A stretch of DNA of 64,000 bases from Bacteroidota bacterium (GCA_009909035.1 JAAAOB010000010.1:1-64000); one strand, 5' to 3'; positions 17,430 through 27,304 are shown, counted from the first letter of the stretch. A program made the numbers and translations. The notes: generated from the sequence alone by a model not told the origin.

Positions 17430-18389
17430 ATGGAAAACGGAAATAACATACCAAAAAAAGACCGGGAGATGGCCGATCGTATCGGCCGGTGGCTCAGCGA
17501 TGGCAAATCTTTATCCGATTTCCCGGATCCGGAGATCCGTTTCCTAAAGCAGGAGCTTGACCATACGATAGTCAGTGAAACCAGTGAAGCCGCACCCGGC
17601 AAAGACCGTGTTTGGCAGCAAATATCGCGGCAAACATCTCCCGGTGCTACAGTAACTCCGCTATTTTCTACACCTGTAAAGCGAGCGCTTGCCATTGCTG
17701 CCTCAATTCTCCTGGCCACCCTGCTCTCCCTGTTTGTCTACACCCAAATGGGCCAGCCCCGGCTTCTGGCTGAAAGCGGCGATTCGCTGCGGGAAGTAAC
17801 GCTTGATGACGGAAGCAACGTCACCCTGAGGCCCAATTCATCCCTCTACCAGGTATCGGTCGATGACAATGAGCACCTCTACAGGATGGACGGAGAAATA
17901 TTTTTTGAGGTTACCGCCAACCCGGAACGAACCTTCAGCGTTGAAGCGGGTGACGGCGTGGTACATGTATTGGGCACCTCGTTCAACATTCGAAGCTGGT
18001 CCGGCCAAACCGAGCTGTTTCTTGAATCCGGCAGTGTGCGCTTTGAGCTTTCCGACGGTTCAGATTTCGTTACTCTTTCACCGGGCGAGAGCTCAACAAT
18101 TACCGGATCTGTCATTTCAGAACCTGAGGATGTCAATGCCGATCTGATCACTTCATGGAAGCGGAATGAACTTGTGTTCCGCGATCGGCCTGCCGGCTCC
18201 ATTTTCAATGAACTGGAACACCATTTCGGTATCGAAATTAATGCCCCTGACGCCATCACCCGCGAACAACTTGGCGGGACCATTTCCCTGGATGATCGCA
18301 ACGAAAGCCTCCGAGACCTCGGGCTGGTTCTTGGCGGGGAGTTCGTGGAACAGGATGCCGGCACCTACCGGTTCGTTGCAAGCAATTAA
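17430..18389 (+). CDS. FecR family anti-sigma/sigma regulator
   Basis: Single TM, LAESGDSLREVTLDDGSNVTLRPNSSLYQ, GEIFFEVTANPERTFSVEAGDGVVHVLGTSFNIRSW: canonical FecR domain. Confidence 0.93.
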   Translation: MENGNNIPKKDREMADRIGRWLSDGKSLSDFPDPEIRFLKQELDHTIVSETSEAAPGKDRVWQQISRQTSPGATVTPLFSTPVKRALAIAASILLATLLSLFVYTQMGQPRLLAESGDSLREVTLDDGSNVTLRPNSSLYQVSVDDNEHLYRMDGEIFFEVTANPERTFSVEAGDGVVHVLGTSFNIRSWSGQTELFLESGSVRFELSDGSDFVTLSPGESSTITGSVISEPEDVNADLITSWKRNELVFRDRPAGSIFNELEHHFGIEINAPDAITREQLGGTISLDDRNESLRDLGLVLGGEFVEQDAGTYRFVASN

Positions 18390-18415
18390 ATCATTCTGCG
18401 AATAAGAAGCTTACT

Positions 18416-19339
18416 ATGAAATATTTTGGAATTGTACTTTTGATATTCAGCCTAACATTTAGTTCCTGTAGCAAAGATGATGATATAGTCGGACCAAGTC
18501 CTGACGGAAATGTTACGATCAAATCACATGATTCAAGCATTGAAGCACCATTTGGTGATTTAGATTACCGCGTTTATTATCCTGAAGAGCTAACAGATGA
18601 AACCTATGTAATTCACGTATCAAGGGGTGGAAATGGAATAGGTGATGATAGAGGAGCTCTATCAGAATACGTGGAAGCCTATGTACAGGAAGGATACGTT
18701 GTTGTTCAGGTTGACCATAGATTTGCAGGGAGTGATATTGAACAAATTGCTCAATTCAGAGGTGAAGAAATTCAATTTATCGGCCAGCAAGTTGCTCAGG
18801 GAAATCTTGACTATGGAGATTTTAAAGGAAGTATTGACGGAGCAACGCAAGGTTATGCAGGACATTCAGGAGGCTGTATGGAAGGACTTATGGCAGCAGG
18901 AACGGAAATGACCCACGGAAATTATCACGTCCCACAAATAAAAGCAGTGTACGGCATGTCGCCCGCTGGTTATAATCCTGACCAATTTGGTATAACTCAA
19001 AACCCCCTTGGATATAGTCAGATTAATGAAACGGCTGTGTTTGTAATTATTGGAGAAGAGGAAAAGGATATCAATGGTCCTGGAACGTTTATGGCAGAAG
19101 ATTGGCGTTTACAAGCCTTTGAGTCGATGAATACCAACGGACCTCGATTTCAAGCTTTGGTAAAAGGTAACAATACCGACCACATGGACATAAAAGGTGA
19201 AAATACAGAGATACAAGAATATAACATCGATAATTCATTAGCTATTTTTGACATGTATTTAAGAGGAAATGACAGGAGTAATGATATTGGCAATTTATTA
19301 TTGCCCGCCTCAAATGAAATCGAACTCCGTAAAAGATAA
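18416..19339 (+). CDS. Alpha/beta-hydrolase-like lipoprotein
   Basis: Lipobox LTFSSC; YVIHVSRGGNGIGDDR, GYVVVQVDHRFAGSD, and GHSGGC resembling a nucleophile elbow (GxSxG-like). Distant family. Confidence 0.6.
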   Translation: MKYFGIVLLIFSLTFSSCSKDDDIVGPSPDGNVTIKSHDSSIEAPFGDLDYRVYYPEELTDETYVIHVSRGGNGIGDDRGALSEYVEAYVQEGYVVVQVDHRFAGSDIEQIAQFRGEEIQFIGQQVAQGNLDYGDFKGSIDGATQGYAGHSGGCMEGLMAAGTEMTHGNYHVPQIKAVYGMSPAGYNPDQFGITQNPLGYSQINETAVFVIIGEEEKDINGPGTFMAEDWRLQAFESMNTNGPRFQALVKGNNTDHMDIKGENTEIQEYNIDNSLAIFDMYLRGNDRSNDIGNLLLPASNEIELRKR

Positions 19340-19382
19340 ATAACATGCTTAGATGGCTTTGCAAGACCCCGAGATTGGGTCA

Positions 19383-19401
19383 TTCCGGACTTGATCCGGA
19401 A
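19383..19401. repeat. TTCCGGA-cttga-TCCGGAA inverted repeat (dispersed intergenic-type palindrome)
   Basis: gggtcattccggacttgatccggaacctcc between hydrolase-like gene and TonB receptor. Confidence 0.6.
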
Positions 19402-19456
19402 CCTCCAAATCCCGTACTACGCTTATACTTGACCGAGCTAATGGATCAATAGAAGA

Positions 19457-22087
19457 ATGAAATCTATGTGTGCCTCACTTATCGCTATCCTCGTACTGCT
19501 CACCCCGGCGGTCCTTTCTGCCCAGTACGCCTACCGGTCAACACCGGCCATCGAGGTGATCCATGATATCCGGGACACCACACCCTACCGGTTTCTGTAT
19601 CGCGAGGCATTGCTGGCGGATATGGAGCTCAGCTTTGAAGCAACAAGGGAGAACCTGCTGTCGAAGTTCGAGCAGTCGCTTGTTCGCAATGGGCTCCGTA
19701 TGCAGCTGGATGACGATCGCAACCAGATTATCCTCCTTAGAAACTCCGGGCCGGGCGCCACTGCAGATCAGCCGGTCACAATCTCCGGACAGGTTGTGGA
19801 CGCCCGAACCGGGGAGCGGCTGCCGTATGCTGTTGTAACCTGGCAGGATGGAGACGAAACCCGCGGGCGAGCCACCGGAAGCTCCGGACAGTTTCGTTTA
19901 CGGATTGAAGCCGTCCGGCCGGGCATCCGGATCGGTGCAAGCTATATCGGCTATTCCAATGCTTATGTAGATATCAAACCCGATCTCCAGTCCTCCATCG
20001 AAGATCTTACGATACGCCTCACTCCGCAATCCGTAGAAGGAGAGGAGATACTGGTGACCGATAGGCGACGCTCGGCCCCGCAGGATTCGACACTGACTGG
20101 TCTGGTTCGATCCGACCGGTTCAGTCCTATGGGAGAAAATAACGCCGTTCGCGCTCTGCAGGTTCTCCCATCCGTTGGACTCACGTCCGCTGTAAACGAC
20201 GGAATGAACGTGCGCGGAAGTACGCCCGACGGTTTTGTCGTGAAGCTCGATGATATGGTCATTTTCAACCAGAGTCATCTGTTTGGCCTGCTGGACAGTT
20301 TTAATGGTGATGCCATTCTCAACAGCGGATTTTTCTACGATATTGCACCGGCCGATATCGACATTCCGGCGGGCGGCAAACTCTCACTTATCACCAAAAA
20401 CGGATCTCTGAACAACGTGGAGGGAGCAGCCGGCATCAGCAGCACGGGCGGCAGAGCAACGGCAGGCGGCCCGCTCAAAAAAGGAAAAAGCAGCTGGCTG
20501 CTATCGGCCAGGAGCTCGTATCTGAACCAGCTCAACTGGTTTAATAACGACGAAATTATTCAGTGGGGAATGGATATCAACCGGCCCACATCTGCCCCCG
20601 ACAACCGCCCATCCCTCAGCTCCAGCCTGGTAACACCCGGAAGTGCTGATATGTGGTTTTACGACCTGCATGGTAAACTCTATTTCGAATCCACGAACGG
20701 CAGCCGAACCATTTTGTCCGGCTACCTTGGTGGGGATTCCGCCGAACAGCAGGCCAGGCGTACCGTACGCAGCCTCCAGAGTGAAAGCGGCCTTGATTCA
20801 CGAGAGGTTACAACCTCTAACGACTGGACAAACGGCTCGTTCTCTGCTACGCACCAGCGATTTTTAGGTGACAGAGTCTACAGCAAAACAACAGCCGGGA
20901 TAAGTTCGTATGAAACCCAGTTCAGGAAAGACGATTTTACCTTTATTCGTGTGCAGCAGATGTCGGGCAATCTTTCCGTCAGTGCTTTTGTAAGCGGCTT
21001 TACCAATCGAAGTTCTATGACCCGGGGGGAGCTGCAGCAGACGTTTGACATCTACAACTCCACAGCCCCGCTGACAGCCGGTTTTAATTTTATTTATCAC
21101 AAGAATGAATATGCCGAGGAGTCGTTCGACAGGCCCCTTTTCTTTACCCGTTCGGATGCAATCCAGGCCGATCTATTCCTGCAGACCGATTATGAGCCGG
21201 CAGAGTGGCTCGAAACGCAGCTTGGAGGGCGATCTCACTATTTTTCCGACGGAGATTACTGGCGATTCTCTCCCCGTCTGAAAATTATCCTTTTTGGGGA
21301 TCGCCCTCTCTCGGTTACCGCCGGTTACAGCCAGAATCACCAGTTTTCGCACCGCGTAAGATTCAGCAACGTCGTCACACCTGACGTCTGGATTCTTTCC
21401 AGCCGGGATCAGCCTCCCACGTCGGTCGATCACTTTTCCGCGGCTATTGAATCGAGCCTGTTTGGGAAGCACTATCTTAAAGTGGGTGGATACATCAAGA
21501 ACTACCGGAACCTGCGCCAGCACGAAGTCAATACCCAGACGTTAACGAATACATTTTCAGAAGCTCCCTGGTTTTTCGAAAACAGAGGGTACGCCCGCGG
21601 GCTCGAGCTCATATTTAGCAGCCGGTTCCGGCATTTTAACCTCACGCAGAGCTACACGCTCGCCTCTGTAGAGCTTCAAAATGACCTGATCAACAACGGC
21701 AACAGGTTTTATGCAGACTGGGATCGCCGTCATCACCTGACAACACAGCTTGAACTGCCGGTCAGCGGCCAGCTTTCCCTCTACGGATCTTTTACTCTGG
21801 CATCGGGGGCTCCTAACAATCTATTGACCAATCGAAACAGCCAGAACGATCGATTACACCTGTACCACCGGCTGGATCTCTCCGCTGATTATTCCCGCAC
21901 GCTCGGTTCCGGGACCTTTACCGCCTCTATTTCAATCTTCAACGTCTACGACAGGCAAAATGCGTGGTATAAAACGTTACAGCTGTTTGTTGATGAGAGC
22001 CGGACGGTGCCTGTTCTGCGCCCCGCAGCGGTCGATGTATACGATCTTGGACTCCGGCCCTCGTTTGATTTGGGGTTTACCTTCTGA
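19457..22087 (+). CDS. TonB-dependent receptor with N-terminal STN (FecA-like) domain
   Basis: Signal peptide; TPAIEVIHDIRDTTPYRFLYREALLADMELSF (STN); carboxypeptidase-like TISGQVVDARTGERLPYAVVTW; plug NAVRALQVLPSVGLTSAVNDGMNVRGSTPDGFVVKLDDM; terminal aromatic residue F. Confidence 0.93.
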   Translation: MKSMCASLIAILVLLTPAVLSAQYAYRSTPAIEVIHDIRDTTPYRFLYREALLADMELSFEATRENLLSKFEQSLVRNGLRMQLDDDRNQIILLRNSGPGATADQPVTISGQVVDARTGERLPYAVVTWQDGDETRGRATGSSGQFRLRIEAVRPGIRIGASYIGYSNAYVDIKPDLQSSIEDLTIRLTPQSVEGEEILVTDRRRSAPQDSTLTGLVRSDRFSPMGENNAVRALQVLPSVGLTSAVNDGMNVRGSTPDGFVVKLDDMVIFNQSHLFGLLDSFNGDAILNSGFFYDIAPADIDIPAGGKLSLITKNGSLNNVEGAAGISSTGGRATAGGPLKKGKSSWLLSARSSYLNQLNWFNNDEIIQWGMDINRPTSAPDNRPSLSSSLVTPGSADMWFYDLHGKLYFESTNGSRTILSGYLGGDSAEQQARRTVRSLQSESGLDSREVTTSNDWTNGSFSATHQRFLGDRVYSKTTAGISSYETQFRKDDFTFIRVQQMSGNLSVSAFVSGFTNRSSMTRGELQQTFDIYNSTAPLTAGFNFIYHKNEYAEESFDRPLFFTRSDAIQADLFLQTDYEPAEWLETQLGGRSHYFSDGDYWRFSPRLKIILFGDRPLSVTAGYSQNHQFSHRVRFSNVVTPDVWILSSRDQPPTSVDHFSAAIESSLFGKHYLKVGGYIKNYRNLRQHEVNTQTLTNTFSEAPWFFENRGYARGLELIFSSRFRHFNLTQSYTLASVELQNDLINNGNRFYADWDRRHHLTTQLELPVSGQLSLYGSFTLASGAPNNLLTNRNSQNDRLHLYHRLDLSADYSRTLGSGTFTASISIFNVYDRQNAWYKTLQLFVDESRTVPVLRPAAVDVYDLGLRPSFDLGFTF

Positions 22088-22150
22088 AACGCTTCAGCTA
22101 AGGTTTTGATTCTTTGGGGTAGTGCATTCAATCCAACCAATGATCGCTCC

Positions 22151-22735
22151 ATGCTTATAAATTCAACCCAGTCCCGCGACGATGTCCTCCAGTCGGTCTA
22201 CCGTGAATTGAAACGTGCAGGCACCGATACACATCATGCCTTCCGGTTTTTTACCTTTGCAACAGCCGGCTCCGGCCATGGGGATCCTCGGGTCCGCATG
22301 GTGGTGCTTCGATCTTTTGAACCGGACTGGCACTTTGAGTTCTACACCGATGCCCGCTCAGCTAAAATTGAAGAGCTGCGCCGGCATCCCGTATCCGAAT
22401 CTCTTTTTTGGAATCCTTCCCGGCGCGTCCAGCTTCGCGTCAGCGCCGCATCATCGGTCCATCATGATGACGAACTCTCAAACAAGCGCTGGCACCACGT
22501 ACAGTGCGATAATCAAAAAGCGTACGCATCGCCAATCAGCCCCGGCCAGCCGATCGCTGATCCCTCAGACGCTCACTCATGGCCCGAACACATTGATGCC
22601 CGTCATTTTGCCGTTGTTCGATCCCGGCCATATGCCATAAAGGTGCTCCAGATTTCAGGACTGAAGCATCTTGCTCTTGAATACAGCCGTGATGATGTAA
22701 CCGGCGAGTGGACAGGCTCTTGGATTGCCCCCTGA
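22151..22735 (+). CDS. Pyridoxamine 5'-phosphate oxidase family FMN-binding protein
   Basis: FRFFTFATAGSGHGDPRVRMVVLRSFEPDWHFEFYTDARSAKIEELRRHPVSESLFWNPSRRVQLRVSA. Start set at MLINSTQ. Confidence 0.82.
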   Translation: MLINSTQSRDDVLQSVYRELKRAGTDTHHAFRFFTFATAGSGHGDPRVRMVVLRSFEPDWHFEFYTDARSAKIEELRRHPVSESLFWNPSRRVQLRVSAASSVHHDDELSNKRWHHVQCDNQKAYASPISPGQPIADPSDAHSWPEHIDARHFAVVRSRPYAIKVLQISGLKHLALEYSRDDVTGEWTGSWIAP

Positions 22736-22931
22736 TGTTGATCTGAACTTTTTATCCAAGCTGTCCATTTTTTTGTCAAATTTTTTTCATGATATGATGA
22801 ATGAAACCGCTTACATTTCTGGTTGTAATCCAACAAACACTTTATTACGTTTAAGTATCTTTGATAAAAGTATGCTACTTAGTAATCAACTGAGTCACAC
22901 ACATAACAACTCTAACCAAAAGATTAATTCT

Positions 22932-25358
22932 ATGAAAAAACTCTACCATTCCTCTCTACATTGGATTGCCGCAGTTTTGCTTGCGGCTGTGACGCTGATG
23001 GGGTTCACAAGTACGAACCTATTGGCGCAGGAATCGCTCATCTACGGTATTTCATACGAAGTTGACGGTGATGTTGCAACCTTTACCGTTGACATGACAG
23101 ACGCCGAAGGATTCGACCCTGCACAGCACTCCGTTTTTGTTACAGGTTCTATGATCGGCTGGACCGAACCCGGCACGGAACCTGACAAACAGGAGATGGT
23201 GCTGATTGAAGATGAAACCACTGATCTCCCGGTGGTCACACCTGAAGCTACCGGTGAAGTTGAATATAAATACTTTTCCGACGCTGTAGCCGAAGGCTGG
23301 GACGGCGGCGAATGGCCTGGCGACCCGAATCGTACAGCAACCCTAGCAGCAGGTGCGGAAGTCAGCAGCATCTGGGCTGTTCAACCGGGTGCCGTTGCTA
23401 ATCTGCAGGTTATTCACAACTCTCCGGACCCTGCCGTCTCCTCGGTAGACATTTTTGTGAATGATGAAGAGTTCCTTACAGGAGTAGATTTCCGCACAGC
23501 TTCCGAATTTCTTGAAGTGCCTGCCGGAACTAACCTTGATATTGAGATTGCTCCCGCCGGTGCCGGAATTGAAAATGCTGTCGGTCCAATCACCATTATT
23601 CTTGATGAAGGCGAGAACTATCTTGCGGTTGCATCAGGCGTGCTGGATCCCACCCAATTTACCGGTGCGGCTGAATTTTCCCTGGAGACCTTCGCAGGTG
23701 CCCAGACCGAAGCCACTGATCCTGCAAAAGTTGATGTGAATGTGCACCACGGATCACCGGATGCACCCAATGTTGACGTTTACTTGGAACAAACCGGTGA
23801 CAGCCCCGCACTGGCTGATGTTGGCTATCCGGCATTCTCCGGTTATGTAGCCCTTGATCCCAACAATGAAACGGTGGGTATTGCAGGAGCCGGCGGAGAA
23901 GTTATCTATGAATTCTCTGCTCCCTTTGCCGACTTAGATGCCGGTGGTGCTGCCATGACTGTCCTGGCCACCGGATTCTTTGACGACCAAAATGCCGGAG
24001 AAGATAATTCTTTTGGCCTGTTAGCTGTACTTGCTGACGGAACCGCCCTGTTCCTGGATGCTACGCTTCAAGATGGTGTAGTGGTTGTTTCAAACCTCGC
24101 GGAATTGCGTCAAGGCAGTACAGATGGAACCGTGTACCGTGTAGAGAATGAAGTTGTACTTACGTTTAACAGCACATTCAGAAATCGAAAAGTCGCAACA
24201 GATGAAACCGCAGGTATTGTTTTTGACGACGATGATGGAGTGATCCAGACAGAGTACAACCGTAATGATGGTATCACTGGAATTACAGGTACGCTCGGCA
24301 CATTTAACGGCCTGCTTCAGTTCGTCCCAACAGAAGATCCGGGACCCGCTACATCAACTGATAATAAAGTCTTTCCGCTGAAGCGAAATCTTGCTGATCT
24401 CGACTTTACTGCCGAGATCTCTCCCATCACCGGACAGCTTATCATCCTGGAGAATGTAACGATCCAGGAGGGCGATGGCACGGCGACGTTTGAAAACCAG
24501 AGCAACTACACCGTTGAAGATACGGATGGAAACACAATCACTCTTCGCACAGACCGGATTGAAGAGTCGATTCTGGAAGCGGATGAAGAGACCTACATTG
24601 GCACAGTCATCCCAACGGACCCGGTCAATCTGGTTGGCTATGTTGGACAGTTTGGTGAAATTCAAATTACACCACGTAAGCTGGGAGATTTCACCCCGGC
24701 AGATGCCTTTGGCGAATTTAGCCTGACAGCTCCTGCTAACGAATCGTCGATTTTAGTGGAGGGCGATCAGTCCGAAATTATCACGATCAGCTGGGAAGCT
24801 CCGGCTACGGAACTTCAGGACGTAACGTACGAATGGATTGCCACGAGCCCGCTTGCACTGTTCAGCCTGCCAACACTGAACCTGCCATCTGCATCAACCG
24901 AACTTACGCTGCCGCAGGGCACCGTGGATCAGTTGCTTGAGCAGAACGGCGTTGGTGTTGGAGAGTCCGTGACACTGAAGTGGACCGTTGCAGCAACCGG
25001 TGATAACGCTTTCCGGTATGCCAACGAAACCTGGACGGTAACGATCGAACGCGGAGTCGTAACGTCAAACGAAGACTTTACAGACGTTCCCCAGGATTTC
25101 TCTCTGGAACAGAACTTCCCGAACCCGTTCAACCCTTCTACACAGATAAACTATACGCTGCCGCAATCTGCAAGCGTGCAGATTACCGTTTACAACGCGG
25201 TAGGTCAGCAGGTAGCCGTACTGGTAGACAATGAGCAGCGATCCGCAGGTACTCATAATGTTACCTTCGACGCAAGCAACCTCTCCAGCGGTATCTATCT
25301 GTACAGAATTCAGGCCGGTAACTTTGTTCAGACGCGCAAAATGACGCTGATCAAATAA
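22932..25358 (+). CDS. T9SS type A sorting domain-containing protein with DUF4397-like repeats
   Basis: Signal peptide MKKLYHSSLHWIAAVLLAAVTLMGF; VIHNSPDPAVSSVDIFVN and VHHGSPDAPNVDVYLE (DUF4397-like); C-terminus LEQNFPNPFNPSTQINYTLPQSASVQITVYNAVGQQVAVLVDNEQRSAGTHNVTFDASNLSSGIYLYRIQAGNFVQTRKMTLIK. Confidence 0.9.
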   Translation: MKKLYHSSLHWIAAVLLAAVTLMGFTSTNLLAQESLIYGISYEVDGDVATFTVDMTDAEGFDPAQHSVFVTGSMIGWTEPGTEPDKQEMVLIEDETTDLPVVTPEATGEVEYKYFSDAVAEGWDGGEWPGDPNRTATLAAGAEVSSIWAVQPGAVANLQVIHNSPDPAVSSVDIFVNDEEFLTGVDFRTASEFLEVPAGTNLDIEIAPAGAGIENAVGPITIILDEGENYLAVASGVLDPTQFTGAAEFSLETFAGAQTEATDPAKVDVNVHHGSPDAPNVDVYLEQTGDSPALADVGYPAFSGYVALDPNNETVGIAGAGGEVIYEFSAPFADLDAGGAAMTVLATGFFDDQNAGEDNSFGLLAVLADGTALFLDATLQDGVVVVSNLAELRQGSTDGTVYRVENEVVLTFNSTFRNRKVATDETAGIVFDDDDGVIQTEYNRNDGITGITGTLGTFNGLLQFVPTEDPGPATSTDNKVFPLKRNLADLDFTAEISPITGQLIILENVTIQEGDGTATFENQSNYTVEDTDGNTITLRTDRIEESILEADEETYIGTVIPTDPVNLVGYVGQFGEIQITPRKLGDFTPADAFGEFSLTAPANESSILVEGDQSEIITISWEAPATELQDVTYEWIATSPLALFSLPTLNLPSASTELTLPQGTVDQLLEQNGVGVGESVTLKWTVAATGDNAFRYANETWTVTIERGVVTSNEDFTDVPQDFSLEQNFPNPFNPSTQINYTLPQSASVQITVYNAVGQQVAVLVDNEQRSAGTHNVTFDASNLSSGIYLYRIQAGNFVQTRKMTLIK

Positions 25359-25390
25359 AACCTGCCGGTTTTTTAACCGACCTTTTTAGA

Positions 25391-25430
25391 AAAAGCCTTC
25401 CGGATTCAGTTCCGGGAGGCTTTTTTATTT
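25391..25430 (+). terminator. Rho-independent terminator
   Basis: AAAAGCCTtCCGG-attcagtt-CCGGgAGGCTTTTTTATTTTTT. Confidence 0.9.
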
Positions 25431-25609
25431 TTTATCAGAAATCAATCCCTCAAGATTTGATAAGCATGACTGGTTTCATTCCGAAGCTGTCAATGGGCAT
25501 CCATAGATTGAAGCATATGTACATCCGCAGCTAAATTCCCCTCCTAAAAACAGTAGCCTTTCTATCCCTTAACTCCTACCTTTCAGCACAAAAAAGAAGA
25601 ACAAGAAAT

Positions 25610-26986
25610 ATGGTTATGTCTACTGTACAAGATTATATTGACAAAAATATTCAAACATTTCAGAATCAGCTGTTTGAACTGCTCAGGATTCCGAGTATCA
25701 GTACCGACTCCTCCCGCAAAGAGGATATCCGGAAGGCCGCCCGCTTCCTCTCCGGCCATTTAGAGGAGATCGGTATGGACGACGTCCGCCTGCATGAAAC
25801 GCCCGGCCACCCGATCATTACGGCTCAAAAAATTGTGGACGATGCCCTCCCCACGGTACTGATCTACGGCCATTACGATGTTCAGCCCCCGGATCCCGAA
25901 GAGCTCTGGGATACTCCCCCGTTTGAGCCTACCGTTAAGAACGGTCGTGTCTACGCGCGCGGTGCCTCGGATGATAAGGGCCAGTCGTTCACTCACATTA
26001 AGTCTGTAGCGTCCTATCTCCAGACAAATACCGAACTGCCGGTAAATGTTACCTTTATTCTTGAAGGGGAAGAGGAGATCGGGTCTCCAAATCTTGTCCC
26101 GTTTATCAAAGATAACCGGGGTCTGCTGGCCTGCGACATGGTGTTGATATCTGACACGGCGATGTTTGGCGAAGATCAGCCTTCCATTACCTACGGGCTG
26201 CGCGGCCTGGCCTATATGGAGGTGGAAGTACAGGGTCCCAACCGTGACCTGCACTCCGGTGTATACGGCGGTGCCGTTGATAACCCGGCCAATGTACTGG
26301 CCTCTATAATTGCACAGCTGAAAGATGACGATGGTGTGATCCGCGTGGAGGGTTTTTATGATGATGTGAAGCCAATGACACCCGAAATGCGGGAAGCCTA
26401 CCAAAAGCTGCCTCATGATGACGAAGAGTACAAAAAAGACCTCGATCTGCAGAAGCTGCACGGCGAAAAAGGATATACCACGCTTGAACGCGCGTCCGCC
26501 CGGCCAACACTCGATGTAAACGGACTCTGGAGCGGTTATCAAAAAGAGGGGGCCAAAACAGTGCTCCCGGCTAAAGCGGGAGCTAAAATCAGCATGCGCC
26601 TGGTGCCCGACCAGGACCCAAAACAGATTGCGCGGCTCTTTACAGAACATGTTAAATCCATTGCGCCCGACACGGTAACCATTACCGTCGACGAGCACCA
26701 CGGCGGCCACCCCATCGTTATCGACCTGGATTTTTACGGTTTGAAAGCAGCCGCACAAGCATTTGAGGATATCTATGAAAAAGAAGCCCTCTTTGCACGC
26801 GAAGGAGGCAGCATTCCTATCGTGGCCGACTTCAAAAAGATCCTTGGGGTGAACTCAATCCTCATGGGCTTCGGGCTTACAAAGGATGCTCTTCATTCCC
26901 CGAACGAAAGTTTTTCATTGAAAGATTTTCACCGGGGAATCAAAACTTCAGCCCGCTTCCTGGAGCTGCTGCCCGAGTATAGTTGA
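25610..26986 (+). CDS. M20/M25/M40 family dipeptidase
   Basis: VLIYGHYDVQPPDPEELWDTPPFEPTVKNGRVYARGASDDKGQ, FILEGEEEIGSPNL, LHSGVYGGAVDNPANVLA. Confidence 0.95.
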   Translation: MVMSTVQDYIDKNIQTFQNQLFELLRIPSISTDSSRKEDIRKAARFLSGHLEEIGMDDVRLHETPGHPIITAQKIVDDALPTVLIYGHYDVQPPDPEELWDTPPFEPTVKNGRVYARGASDDKGQSFTHIKSVASYLQTNTELPVNVTFILEGEEEIGSPNLVPFIKDNRGLLACDMVLISDTAMFGEDQPSITYGLRGLAYMEVEVQGPNRDLHSGVYGGAVDNPANVLASIIAQLKDDDGVIRVEGFYDDVKPMTPEMREAYQKLPHDDEEYKKDLDLQKLHGEKGYTTLERASARPTLDVNGLWSGYQKEGAKTVLPAKAGAKISMRLVPDQDPKQIARLFTEHVKSIAPDTVTITVDEHHGGHPIVIDLDFYGLKAAAQAFEDIYEKEALFAREGGSIPIVADFKKILGVNSILMGFGLTKDALHSPNESFSLKDFHRGIKTSARFLELLPEYS

Positions 26987-27050
26987 GCAGATTTATAGAT
27001 TAGGTGGGAGCTTTAAACTCGTGTTGTGTCATCGATAGAGTGACGGAGTT

Positions 27051-27225
27051 GTCGGATGAGAACCTTCACCGGACGAATTCCCTTCATCCAGTGAATCGCT
27101 CGAACAAGACACCCGGCAGTCCGAGATCTGTCGTGAAGATTTGGACCTGCCCCACTCATCCGATGACTTGAAGTCGTCGGATGAGAAGAGGATCTTCACC
27201 GGACGAATTCCCTTCATCCGGTGAC
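27051..27225. repeat. Cluster of two direct copies of a palindromic repeat plus a 13-bp-stem inverted repeat
   Basis: Copies GTCGGATGAG...CTTCACCGGACGAATTCCCTTCATCCaGTGA (27051-27094) and GTCGGATGAG...CTTCACCGGACGAATTCCCTTCATCCgGTGA (27176-27224). CTCATCCGATGAC (27155-27167) pairs with GTCGTCGGATGAG (27173-27185). Confidence 0.85.
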
Positions 27226-27304
27226 TTGCATACGACTCCATGCATAAAAGAAACGCTATGATGGCGGCGGCTATTACAGGTTGAATCCGGATGGCCTGGA
27301 TACC

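Noticed and set aside
22856-22863. TATCTTTG as a Bacteroidota -7 promoter element upstream of the T9SS-sorted protein
   Set aside because: Matches TAnnTTTG, but no TTTG/TTG element at the expected ~19-nt spacing upstream.
25760-26758. 332-aa antisense ORF opposite the dipeptidase
   Set aside because: The M20 dipeptidase is unambiguous; the antisense frame has no recognisable motif.
27051-27225. Possible CRISPR array
   Set aside because: Only two copies, internally palindromic over their length, unequal internal insertion, no cas genes in the window.
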